Shown: positions 47,465 to 58,150 of the stretch, piece after piece | Layout: every line of letters starts with the position of its first letter | Numbering within the stretch: the stretch's first letter is position 1 | From: Gymnothorax reevesii | Lineage: Eukaryota > Chordata > Actinopteri > Anguilliformes > Muraenidae | Assembly: GCA_029721435.1 (NCBI GenBank) | Contig: CM056573.1 | Location: 153,347,947 to 153,411,946, forward strand | Length of the DNA: 64,000 nucleotides | Direction of reading: 5' to 3' | The notes under the pieces: model-generated | What the model saw: the letters and a program-made list of their open reading frames with translations, nothing else | The model's database searches: none | Told to the model about the DNA's origin: nothing | Position numbers and translations under genes: made by a program

Positions 47465-47960
47465 CTTAGTAAACAGGGGCAAATAAGATTTAACCACTGT
47501 TTTGCAAATTTAGGCATCCAAGTGTTAATTTTTTACCAAGATATCTTTCTAAGTGGATTTCCATGTGGATTGCAAGATTTGCCAAATGGACTTGCTTCAC
47601 TAACTTAATATTCAAAGTAATCCCAAGAAAGCCCTGGTATTTAAATGAGAGGATCAATATATTGACATTTTCCACTTACGGTCTTAGCACAAGGGGAAAT
47701 TTTCTTCCATTTACTCAATGTGAAAATTAAAAGCGCATATCCCTTTCCCACATACTGCAACAATTTATTAGATGCATACTATGTCTAGGCCTAATTTTTC
47801 AGGGTAAGAAGGTCACAAAAACCTTTTAAGAACTGCACCATGGGCTCATGTGCCCTGCATGTTCTGAATGTGTTGTGTACAGTTTCACAGGATCAATGCG
47901 TTATGCTGTGGCTTATCAGAAACACAAAGAAGCTTGACTTCTGGCAGTAGAAACATTTAC
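47465..47960. other. Intron sequence next to GBP exon
   Basis: No element recognised. Confidence 0.45.
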
Positions 47961-48235
47961 CGTCAGGGCTTTTAGGTGTTCGCCACTGTCATCCTTGAAG
48001 GAGCGACTCATAAAAGTTTTAGTGGCCAGTGAATCCCAGTGCCTGTGCTGACGAGACATTTCCTCCATGTCCACAGGGAAACAGAGCTTCTGCATGCCCT
48101 CCTGATACTCCTTTAGGGCATCTCTTCCTGCTGCCTCATTCTCTATCCGCGCCATGGTTAGAACAGCATTCTCTAAGCAGGGTACGTCTCCTCTGGAAAT
48201 GGTGTCCACATATGTTTTTGCCAAATGACCAAGCA
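47961..48235 (-). CDS. gbp: GBP, exon for the start of the helical (middle) domain
   Basis: This exon encodes 91 full residues. It includes the GBP signature region around [20 protein letters not shown] and a segment with [20 protein letters not shown], which family alignments place in the first long helices after the GTPase domain. Acceptor ctcag lies at 48240-48236 and donor gtaaat at 47960-47955. The length of 275 nt is 2 + 91 codons, which fits the one-base overhang of the upstream exon exactly and ends in phase 0. The upstream intron is only 245 bp. No frameshift or stop is present, so this part of the gene looks functional. Confidence 0.95.
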
Positions 48236-48480
48236 CTGAGAAAATAAATAAAGAATTTAACATTTCTTGCAGTTGCTGACAGCGTCTAAAATAAAAACGA
48301 ATTAAGGGGAATTCAGGGGAATGCCCCCCCCAAACCCCATACGAAACCACCCATAGCCCAACCCCTTCCCCCACAAACACAAACACAGGTCATACCCAGA
48401 GTTCATCATAAAGACAGGGCACTTAGGGACAGAAAAGTGATGAAAATGCTGCAGTTTGAATCTAAGGAAAGTATACTCAC

Positions 48481-48719
48481 TCCTTCCAGTGACGGCCACC
48501 CCCCCTTTAATGGTCTTGACGGAGCTCTCTTTGAAGATGTAACGACAGAAGCTGGTGGTGCTGGCTAGGAAAGAGGGGTTGAGGTCGTTCTCATCCAAGG
48601 TCTCCAGGCGTGGCATGTTATCAGGAGTGGAGGGGGTCACGAACACGAAGCATCGTCTAGTCGGAAAGTAGTTTCGGATGCACTCACGGGGGAGGTTGTA
48701 GACTGATGTCTTCTTGTCC
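48481..48719 (-). CDS. gbp: Guanylate-binding protein (GBP), exon for the end of the large GTPase domain (first visible exon)
   Basis: GBPs are interferon-inducible dynamin-superfamily GTPases that assemble on pathogen vacuoles and membranes in the cytosol. This exon encodes about 79 residues containing NLPRECIRNYFPTRRCFVF and SFCRYIFKES, the family segment following the GTPase core motifs. The acceptor is AG at 48721-48720 and the donor is gtgagt at 48480-48475. The exon leaves one base (A) that pairs with TG of the next exon to make a codon, so it ends in phase 1. It begins with the last base of a split codon, so at least one upstream coding exon exists. The P-loop, switch and RD motifs must lie upstream (higher coordinates), and I found no such exon between 48720 and 64000. 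An ATT microsatellite lies just upstream of the acceptor. The paralogue cannot be assigned. Confidence 0.93.
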
Positions 48720-48728
48720 CTGCCTTAG

Positions 48729-48750
48729 GATGTTATTATTATTATTATTA
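48729..48750. repeat. ATT microsatellite at GBP acceptor
   Basis: ATT repeats lie 8-30 bp upstream (minus strand) of the acceptor at 48720, in place of a normal pyrimidine tract. Confidence 0.85.
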
Positions 48751-49572
48751 CAATTGAACTAGACTGCACAGCAAACACCCTCATCCAGAATATCAGTCGC
48801 GTGTTTAGTTTTTAACAATTTAATTTAACTGTCAGGCCAACATCTAAAACCTCTTTTGCGAGGTCAGGCTCACGGTGCGAGCCAAATGACCTATGGCTAA
48901 GCCCCCCCACTCCACTGACTCAGACAAACAATCAACACTTTAGAACAGGCGCTAATGGCTGGTATCACAGTTGGAGATATTTTTCAGGATGCTATCGATG
49001 ATTTTTGGTGATAGAAGGCTCTAATATCATCAATAAGTCAGCAAAAAGGGTTACACTATGCATTGGAGGGATACAATAATGATTTAGAGTGGAGAAAGTC
49101 AACAAAAAGTTGAAATTAGAAGCAAAAATTTTCAGGTCTCAGTCCAAACGCGATCAACCACATCTGGTTTCCTTCACATTCTCAGACAACAAGACAGAGG
49201 ATCAGCATTGTTCGTGCTCCGCAGGGTAATACATTTCATTTACGTATTATTATTGCTAGCTACCGAATTTAAGAAATCTAATCTGACGTGACTGAACTCC
49301 TGAGAAAACAAGGTGACATGGTGAACAACGCAGCCAGGAGCTCAGGTTGAGCCGACGTCCGTCAGCACTGAAGTTAGCCATAGAGTTTAGCCAACTAACT
49401 TCTAACTTCTACTAACTAACTTAGCTATGCAAAAGATCACTGGAGATTAATGTAAGTTAAGTGACAAGATGTCACCTTAAACAGGATGTTGACTTTGCTG
49501 GGAACAAATGTAGACATCCTTGTTGACCTTTGTTAGCTACGTGAAGCTGATAGTGGGGTCTTCCACAGAGCT
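48751..49572. other. Upstream GBP intron without recognised exon
   Basis: I looked on the minus strand for the GTPase motifs expected in the preceding exon and found none. Confidence 0.45.
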
Positions 49573-49574
49573 TT

Positions 49575-49726
49575 AAGCTGCTTTCACACCAGATGCGAAA
49601 AAAATTTTTTGCACGATAGATTACATTCAAAGTCAATGCAAATGCACGTATTTGCGTCTTTGCATTAACTTTGAATGTAATCTGTCGTGCGAAAAATCAG
49701 TTTCGCGTCTGGTGTGAAAGCAGCTT
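49575..49726. mobile_element. Palindromic MITE, TTA-flanked
   Basis: About 75-bp arms starting AGCTGCTTTCACACCAGA fold almost perfectly on each other around GTATTTGCG. TTA occurs at both edges, which fits the TWA target of PIF/Harbinger elements. There is no coding content. Confidence 0.82.
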
Positions 49727-50577
49727 TATCCAGAGGAGACAGTTCTCTCGGTTATGATGTGGCTTTGGGAAGGGCATAAAATACACCCCATCGACCAGCC
49801 TCTTGGGACACCTCGTATCGGAGTTAAATTTACCCCAAGTCCAGCGTTTGACCATTTTTTTAAACTTAGAAACATTTTAAAACCGCATAAAAGCAAATGA
49901 CTCAAAGATTCCGTAATGCATTTCAATGAAAGTTCAGGGTCAGAATGTCCAAGTATATGGGGAGAGAATACGCACTGTGATTGGCTCATCGCATTTGAGG
50001 GCGGGGCTTAGCCATAGGCCAATTTTCAAGTCCCAATGCACTCACCGCTGCACAGTAGCTCAGCTGTGCATCATCTAGCTTGCTACACCAGACCTAGACC
50101 ATCCAGCAGCTGTAGGATGCTTCATGCAACCTGATTTTGCATTTGTAAATCTGCACGCTGAGCGAGCCAGACGAGAATCCCCCCAAAACCCCTTTCAGTC
50201 TAAAAAGGTTACTTCCAACATGTCTTTACAAAAACCTTTTTTCGTTCCCACTGTTACCTTTAATATTAACTGACGCAGTTTAGGTCAGGATGCATAATGA
50301 AAAAATGAAATACAACATGGTTAAACAATTGATTGGTAGAGACCACTCTGCACTGCAGGAGGCTAGCACTCAATTATCCACCCTTCTGTAGGTAATGACT
50401 CAGCAGAGTCAAAAATAAAAAATAAAAAACCAGGCAGCGAAAACATTTAATCTTTACACAGCTAAATTAGAACCGGGTTTTATCCAGAGGCATGAAAAAG
50501 TATTTGCCCCTTATAGTTCCTCCCTTTTTTAGCACATTTGTCACACTTTATATTATTAGATTGTCACAAAAATGTAA
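49727..50577. other. Unassigned sequence
   Basis: No gene or element recognised. Confidence 0.45.
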
Positions 50578-51165
50578 TCCAACCCCATTTCCAAAAAAGT
50601 TGGGATGCTTTGTAAAATGTTAATTTAAAAAAATGCAATTTTATTTAAACTCAATAATTAATTGAAAATTGTACAAAAACGGCATATCAGATATCAAAAC
50701 AGAGATTTTTTAAAATGCCAGAAACACATTTAAAAAAGCTTGAATGGGGGAATGTTTGCCGAGTACGCGGGAACTGAGAAGAAAGACTGCGATAATTCAG
50801 AGAGCAAAATGTTTTCCAATTTTTTCTTGATGTAGGCTTTCAGATGCTCAACACTTCATGGCCTCCTTTTTGTCAAATATTTTTGTTGCATGATGTGGCA
50901 AATATTTTCAGAGGGTGACAGGTCTAGACTGCAGGCAAGCTATTTTAACACCCAGTTTCTATTACTATGGAGCTATGTTGTTGCAATGCATGCAACATGT
51001 GGTGTATGGCATTGCCTTGCTGAAATAAGGATTGCAGTATATTTTTCTGCAAAACCTGAATTTATCATTCAGCATTAATAGTGTTATTACAGATGTGCAA
51101 GTAAGCCATGCCATGTGCGATAATGTATCCCCATACTATTACGGATGATGGCTTTTGAGCTGTGC
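50578..51165 (-). pseudogene. Mariner/Tc1 remnant, 3' half
   Basis: The left end CCAACCCCATTTCCAAAAAA matches the terminal type of the mariner-like family seen at 46574. Reading down the minus strand from 51165, degraded sequence parallels the central transposase region of the element at 53175-54749 (compare GGCTTTTGAGCTGTGCCCTGG with its AAAGTTCAAAAGCCAGC strand). Many indels are present and the 5' half is gone. Confidence 0.65.
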
Positions 51166-51184
51166 CCTGGTAAAAAGCTAGCTG

Positions 51185-52260
51185 GTCCCCCTCTGTTGTG
51201 TTCCGGGGTTCTGGCCTTTGGCCAGAACAGTACAGCATTTATGGTTTTAACAGTTTCATGTCCAAGATTTCATAGTTTCATAGTTCATGTTCATGTCACA
51301 GTTTTAACAGTTTCTTGTATCAGGATCAAGTATTTCATAGTTCACATTCCTTGTCCATGTTTTTACTTTTCCATGTTTTTGTTTTCGCCAGGTCTGCCAA
51401 GCCACTCCACCGCTTGTCTGCGTTCTGCCCCGTGCCTTCGTTGTTGCACATATCTGAGCTATGGTTGGCTTTGGTATTTCCCCTTCCTTCCGTACTGTGC
51501 TGCTTCGGGGCTCTCTAAGCTTAATTGACAATTAACTGTTTTTAAGTTACTAACATTTACTAACACTCACTGGGTGGTGTAATTCTTAGATAGGCACATT
51601 ACTAATATTACTAATTTAGACAGGGAGTTTATTGTCATGATTCCTGCTTTACTATTTCAAGATCTTGCTGTGCTTTTCTGTTCTTAACATTCATGCTGCT
51701 TTCAAACTGCATACTTAATTGGTACTTAAGCTGAGCACGCTCATTCTCTTAATGAGCAAGTCTTGTCCACCAATCTCTGTCCATGTCATGATCTTGCCCT
51801 GCCTCTTGTTTCTCCTTCTCCAGGTGTTGCCCTTCATGTGTCATGATTTCTAAGCCTTTATCTGGATGCGGTGGAAGTTGGCTGGCAGACAGTGTCTCGC
51901 TCCATGTTCAAGTTCTTGTTTCCAAGTCTCGGTCCATGTGCAAGTTTTGTTCTCTAGTTCACGCTCACGTTCCCAAGCCTTGTTCTCGTTTTTGTATATA
52001 GCCTTAGTATCGTTGATTATTTCTGTTCATGCTTATCTCCCTGGAGTTTCCAGTGGTTTTTTGTTCTTGCCGTTTTTGCTCTTTAGTTCTCAGCTCTGTG
52101 TAGCTTACCTTAGTTTGTCTTTTGCAACCCTTTGGGCCAAGTTTTTTGTTGGCCCTCGTGCCTGTTTTGTTTTTTGTTTTAAATAAATCCTCATTTCCCT
52201 TCACCCCGCTTCTGGTGTCTAACTGATTCCGTATCACCCTCCTCTTGAGTCCAGAGGACA
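51185..52260 (+). repeat. Possible solo LTR or LTR-like sequence
   Basis: Plus-strand sequence is T-rich with repeated phrases such as CAAGTTCTTG and TTCATGTTC. Near the right end, AATAAATCCTCATTTCCC resembles an LTR polyadenylation signal with an R/U5-like sequence after it. There is no clear TG..CA border, primer site or target duplication. Confidence 0.3.
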
Positions 52261-52939
52261 TGGCGTCCATGTTTCCTGAAAAGAATTTTACATTTTGATT
52301 GATCAGACTACGGAATAGTTTTCAATTTGCTGCAGTCCATAAATGAGCTTGTGCCCAGATTAGGGGACAGAGTTTCATGGTTTTATTTGTGCTGGGTTTT
52401 ATCGTCAAACAGTGTAGGTTTAACATGCATTTTTGGATGCAGCAGGAATAATACAGGCCGAGGGGCTGCCAGGCTTACACAATCCATGCCAATAATAAAT
52501 AATTAGCACTTAAGGACTGTCTGTACAATTGTGCGTTCTTCTCTGCATTCTCTTGTTGACACTGGTTGTGCCTTGTTGGCTTTGGTGAACGACACCTTTA
52601 ATCTAATTAGCCAATGATTTTCTGGTGTCTGTGCCTCTTTTCCCATTTGAGGCAGAGGTTTCTTAACTCCATTTTCAACACTGCTAAATTCATCAAAAAT
52701 AGACCATATATCAACACCATGAACGAGCGGTTATGGTTAGGGTCAGGCTATTACCTGCAATGTAATGCACACATTAGTAATGTTGTAAATAGTCAATTTT
52801 CGCTGAGTAACTAGTGGTGACATCTGCCCATATGACGCACATACAGTTTAGATTTCTGTGTAAGTGCCACATCGTGCCATAACCAATGGCGTAACGTGGT
52901 TCGTGTGGGCCCGAGTGCAAACCTGACGGCACACTGTTC
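52261..52939. other. Unassigned sequence
   Basis: Nothing recognised. Confidence 0.45.
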
Positions 52940-53172
52940 ACTATGAAAAATTCTCACATAGATCATTTATTAAGCCACTTGCATAAAATACAATGGAAAT
53001 TGAGTGATAGCAAGAGCAAACATAAAAGGCGAAAACGACACATGAAAACTATTTACATATGGAACAGGACCATAATAATTAAAAACGAGATCTAAACCCT
53101 AAACGTGAAGCTAAAGTTGTGTGTAAAATCATAATAGAATGCATTGCAAGTGTTGGCAGGAGGCAATTAACG

Positions 53173-54751
53173 TACAAAATCCAAAACCAGTGAAGTTGGC
53201 ACGTTGTAAAAATCGTAAACAAAAACAGAATACAATGATTTGCAAATCCTTTTCAACTTATATTCAATTGAATACACTGCAAAGACAAGTTACTTAATGT
53301 TCGAACAGGTAAACTTTGTAATTTTAGCTCATTTGGAATTTGATACCTGCAACATGTTTCAAAAAAGCTGGCACAAGTGGCAAAAAAGACTGAGACAGTT
53401 GAAGAATGCTCATCAAACACTTATTTGAAACATTCCACAGGTGAAAGGGCTAATTGGGAACAGGTAGGTGCCATGATTGGGTATTAAAGCAGCTTCCCTG
53501 AAATGCTCAGTCATTCACAAACAAGGATGGGGCGAGGGTCACCACTTAGAGAACAAATGCGTGAGCTGATTGTCGAACAGTTTAAAAACAACATTCCTAA
53601 ACGAGCTATTGCAAGAAATTTAGGGAAATCATCATCTACGGTCCGTAATATCGTCAAAAGGTTCAGAGAATCTGGAGAAATCACTGCAAGTAAGCGGCAA
53701 GGCCGAAAACCAACACTGAATGCCCGTGACCTTCAATCCCTCAGGCGGTACTGCATCAAAAACCAACATCAGTGTGTAAATGACATCACCACATGGGCTC
53801 AGGAACACTTCAGAAAACCACTGTCAGTAACTACAGTTCGTCGCTACATCTGCAAGTGCAAGTTAAAACTCTACAATGCAAAGCGAAAGCCATTTATCAA
53901 CAGCACCCAGAAACGCCACCGGCTTCGCTGGGCCCAAGCTCATCTAAGATGGACTGATGCAAAGTGGAAAAGTGTTCTGTGGTGTAACGAGTCCATATTT
54001 CAAATTGTTTTTGGAAACTGTGGACGTCGTGTCCTCCGGACCAAAGAGGAAAAGAACCATCTGGACTGTTATAGGCGCAAAGTTCAAAAGCCAGCATCTG
54101 TGATGGTATGGGGGTGTATTAGTGCCCAACGCGTGGGCAACTCACACATATGTGAAGGCACCATTAATGCTGAAAGGTACATACAGGTTTTGGAGCAACA
54201 TATTTTGCCATCCAAGCAACGTCTTTTTCATGGAGGCCCCTGCTTATTTCAGCAAGACAATGCCAAGCCACAATCTGCACGTGTTACAACAGCATGGCTC
54301 CGTAGTAAAAGAGTGCGGGTACAAGACTGGCCTGCCTGTAGTCCAGACCTGTCTCCCACTGAAAATGTGTGGCGCATTATGAAGCATAAAATATGACAAC
54401 GGAGACCCCGGACTGTTGAGCAACTTAAGCTGTACATCAAGCAAGATTGGGAAAGAGTTCCACCTGAAAAGCTTCAAAAATTGGTCTCCTCAGTTCCCAA
54501 ACGTTTACTGAGTGTCGTTAAAAGGAAAGGCGATGTAACACAGTGGTAAAAAGGCCCCTGTGCCAACTTTTTTGCAATGTGTTAATGATTATTTGAAATA
54601 AAAAAATAAAGTTTCTCAGTTTGAACATTAAACAGCTTGTCTTTGTAGTGTGTTCAATTGAATATAAGTTGAAAAGGATTTGCAAATCATTGTATTCTGT
54701 TTTTATCTACGATTTACATAAAGTGCCAACTTCACTGGTTTTGGGTTTGTA
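53173..54751 (+). mobile_element. Full-length Tc1/mariner element inserted in the LINE
   Basis: Long imperfect TIRs of about 135 bp (53175 onward and ending 54749) share CCAAAACCAGTGAAGTTGGC and ATTTGCAAATCCTTTTCAAC. TA dinucleotides flank both ends (53173-53174 and 54750-54751). The flanking LINE sequence joins across the insertion at a GTA codon. One transposase gene lies inside in plus orientation. Confidence 0.92.
53503..54549 (+). pseudogene. Tc1-like DD34E transposase, inactivated
   Basis: The frame runs from ATG 53503 (or 53527, which starts MGRGSPLREQMREL as in relatives) to TAA 54547-54549, about 348 codons. There is one internal TGA at 54394-54396 where CGA (Arg) is expected before QRRPRTVEQL. 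A helix-turn-helix region (NIPKRAIARNLGKSSSTVRN) is followed by the catalytic domain. The first catalytic Asp is Asn (residue 162, in LWCNES). The second Asp (residue 252, QQDNAKP) and the Glu (residue 287, SPTENVW) are kept with 34 residues between. The missing Asp and the stop make it inactive. Confidence 0.92.
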
Positions 54752-57021
54752 CATGACTCGCATTGTACAGCTTAATCGCTGAAGGATAGAAACTGTTCGT
54801 AAGTCGTTTAGACCCCCTGAATGTCTGAATCCTCACACCAGAGGGCAGAAACTGAAAATAATTCCTAGCTGGATGGGATGGGTCTTCCAATATTTTATCA
54901 GTACGCTTCAAGGCTCGCTTCTGATATAGTGAGCACAGAGATGGCAAGTTTAAACCAATGATACGTTCTGCGGTCTTGATGAAAGATTGCAACTTGTTCA
55001 TATCGTGTTGAGTAGAGCGGCCAAACCAGACTAAGATATTTGTTTTTAAAATACTTTCAATTATTGCACGGTAGAATTGATTAAAACGCATTTTGAAACC
55101 CCATAAGAATTAAGAACTCTTAAAAAAAATAGCCGCTGGCGACCTTTCTTCAAAATCCCCTCTGTTAACAGCCATGAAAAAGTGTCCATTATGTGAGTGC
55201 CTAACAGCTTGAAGGTGCTAACTTGCTCCACCACTGTTCCATTGATTGTGAGAGGGTCCTTGGTATTTTGGTTACGTCTGAAGTCCACGATAAGTTCTTT
55301 AGTTTTGTCGACATTTAGGGCCAGATTGTTTTCAGTACACCAGTTGACCAATCGGCTGACTTCCTCGTGGTAGCTCCTCTCGTCGTTGTCAATGATGAGA
55401 CCAGTCACTGTGGTGTCGTCTGCAAACTTGATGATCCTGGTGACTTGGTTGGCTGCAACACAGTTGTAGGTGAGCAATGAGTATAACAGGGGTGATACAA
55501 CACACCCTTGAGGGGTACCCGTGTTCAGTGTAAGTTCTTTAGAATAGTTATTGCCCACTCGCACAGTTTGCTTCCGAGCCAGAAGAAAATCCAAGATCCA
55601 GTCACATATAGAGACAAGGAAATGAAGGTGTTCAAGTAGTTTGTGGTGGAGTTGCGATGGAATGATTGTATTGTATTGCCGGTGGATGGTGAAACCAGGT
55701 GGCTGTAATATGCTGTCGGGGTGGTCGGGGGTAAGCCATGTTTCAGTCAAACAAAACACATTGCACTCCTTGTAATCATGGAAGTTGGCTATTCGAGAAA
55801 ATAGTTCACCTGTTTTGTTTAAGAGGCTTTGCACATTAGGGTTCGCGTTAGGCTGTCCATTCCAATCAGCTTCTTTTGGCAAGTTCGCAGAAACTAAAAG
55901 CTGAGCTGTAATCGATAAAAAGGACACGGGCGTAGGAACACTTCTTCTCCAGGTGGCTCAAGGTCTCATGCATCCAGATGGAAAAAGCATCTTCTACTGA
56001 CCTATTTGGACAATATGCAAATTAAAATTGGTCAAAGTTATTTGGTAAAAGCGTTTTCAAAAAGTCTAAAATGAATCGTTCAAAGTTTTCATCGGTACAG
56101 ATGTCAGGGCCACGGGTCGATAATCATTCGAGCATGATATATTGTTCTTCTTCGGGACCGGAGTAATTACCGCGCTCTTAAATGACATGGGCACCACACG
56201 GGATTCCAAAGACCAGTTAAAAATCATGGTGTAAACATGAGCAAGTTGTTCAGCACATACCGTCAGCAATTTCATTGTGATACCATCAGGTCTCGCAGCT
56301 TTCCTCACGTTCAATCTTTGAAAGCTCCGCTTTACTGCGGATTCCTCTATCGTGAATGGTAAAGTGGTGTCCGTGGTACTTACTGGTGCTGGTTGATCGT
56401 TGTTGTCCATGTCAAAGCGTGCATAGAACTCGTTCAGCTTATCTGGCAGTGTTGTGTCATCGGCGCTGACAGTCCGTTTGGTTCCTTTATAGTTTGTAAT
56501 CATGGCAATATTGTCCCATGCCTCCCGTGGGTTGATGTCCTGAAACTTCCTTCGATGTGATCTTTTTCTGTGCTCTTGGCGTTCCTTATGGCCTTCCGGA
56601 GATCCGATTTAGCTTGCTGATACCGTTCAGGATCAGTGGTTCTTGTCCAATATGCGTCGTCCTTGGCTTTAATTTTCTCTTTTATGCTTTTGTCACACCA
56701 CGGTTTGTTGTTCGGGTATTGAATGACAGTCTTTTCCGGGATGCACAAGTCCTGACAAAAGGTAATATAAGCCGTCACAATGTCTGTAAATGTATGCAAG
56801 TCGTTACCCACTCTGAAAACCTCCCAATCCGTGTTTTCAAAACAGTCCTGAATCTCATCCATTGCTTCCTGTGTCCATACTCTGACAATCCTCTTTGAAG
56901 GCTTTTGTTGTTTGATCTTCTGTTTGTAAACAGGGATGAGAAAGATTGTGCGGTGAACTGAGTTGCCGAAATTACCCCACAAGACGGATTTGTAAGCGCT
57001 CTTCAGTTTGCAATAGCAGTG

Positions 57022-57246
57022 CATTTTTTATTATAGCCTAAATGTTATTTATTGCACTGCCACACTACAGCCTAGATCTGATTTAAATGTTAAATGTTAT
57101 TTATTACACTTGCCCTGTCTTGCACTTTAATGTCTGTCCTGTCCCTGTTTTCGTGTGAGCAGTGAGAAACATAATTTTAATTCCTTTGTATGACTGGTGC
57201 ATGTGAAGTAATTGACAATAAATAAAACTGAACTGAACTGAACTGA
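57022..57246 (+). mobile_element. 3' end of a LINE or SINE with TGAAC-repeat tail
   Basis: A non-coding insert of about 225 bp splits the minus-strand LINE frame between a TILDHC codon block and YCKLKSAYKS. It ends CAATAAATAAAACTGAACTG and further TGAAC repeats, typical of a 3'UTR with a microsatellite tail. CAGTG at 57017-57021 and 57247-57251 may be the target duplication. Confidence 0.78.
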
Positions 57247-58150
57247 ACAGTGATCCAGGATGGTATTATCACGTGTAGGGCAAGTCACACACTGCTTGAA
57301 CTCTGGCATTGAGCTCCTCAGATTAGCCTGATTAAAGTCGCCGGCAACAATAGACAGAGTGTTTGGGTCCGTTGTTCTCAGAATTGGTAGTTACACCACG
57401 TAGCCCTTGTGCTGCCAGCCTCGTATCTGCACGCGGATGTATATAAACAGCAATTAAAGTCACTGACGAAAAATCACGAGGGAGATCAAATGTCCTGCAT
57501 TTTATCGTGAGGTGTTCCAGGTCTGGGGAGGTTCCTTGGGATATTACTCTTACGTCGGTGCACCAGTTATTGTTAATAAGAAGGCATACACCGCCCCCCT
57601 GAGACTTGCCTGTTATGCGGCGATCACGGTCGTGCCGGTAGATGGTGAAACCAGGTGGCTGTAATATGCTGTCGGGGTGGTCAGGGGTAAGCCATGTTTC
57701 AGTCAAACAAAACACATTGCACTCCTTGTAATCACAAAAGTTAGCTATTCAAGAAAATAGTTCACCTGTTTTGTTTAAGAGGCTTTGCACATTAGCCAGG
57801 ATGATACTAGGTACCGGTGCGTTGTGTTGTCTGCGATGTAGTCGAACCAGCTTTCCACCTCCGCTACCCCGTTTGCTCTTAGGCTTCGTGTTAGGCTGTC
57901 CATTCCAATCAGCTTCTTTTGGCAAGTTTGCAGAAAATTCATTTTCACGTCGAACAGATACAGAAATTAGATCCCCTCGTTTTTGTAAAAGTTCCTCCCT
58001 GGAATATTGCACACGAGTAGACGATACAGATGATAAAAAGACGTAAAACAGCAACAAAAACAGTGAAAACAGGAGAGCTCGAGCCATCGTGTCGCAATAG
58101 AACAGCGCCATCACTCCATGATGAGGCCCCGTGAATGTATCACGGCACAC

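Larger units (their letters stand above)
52940..58150 (-). mobile_element. LINE (endonuclease + RT), broken by two later insertions
   Basis: The minus strand starts near 58150 with a hydrophobic segment (ARALLFSLFLLLFYVFLSS), a basic linker (KRGSGGGKLVRLHRRQ) and the endonuclease (IILANVQSLLNK, FCLTETWLTPDHPDS). It continues through the post-endonuclease region (57309-56503), the RT (RKAARPDGIT, VPKKNNIS, FADD at 55426-55415, LNVDKTKELIVDFRR) and a C-terminus with SFYPSAIKLYN. The last codons cross the Tc1 insertion at 53173-54751 and end at TAA near 53165. A foreign 3' tail sits at 57022-57246. Frame breaks are present. Confidence 0.85.

Noticed and set aside
57796..57882. Spliced intron explaining the 87-bp gap in the duplicated LINE segment
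   Set aside because: The edges have TTAG microhomology and no GT..AG on the LINE strand, so a deletion is the better explanation.
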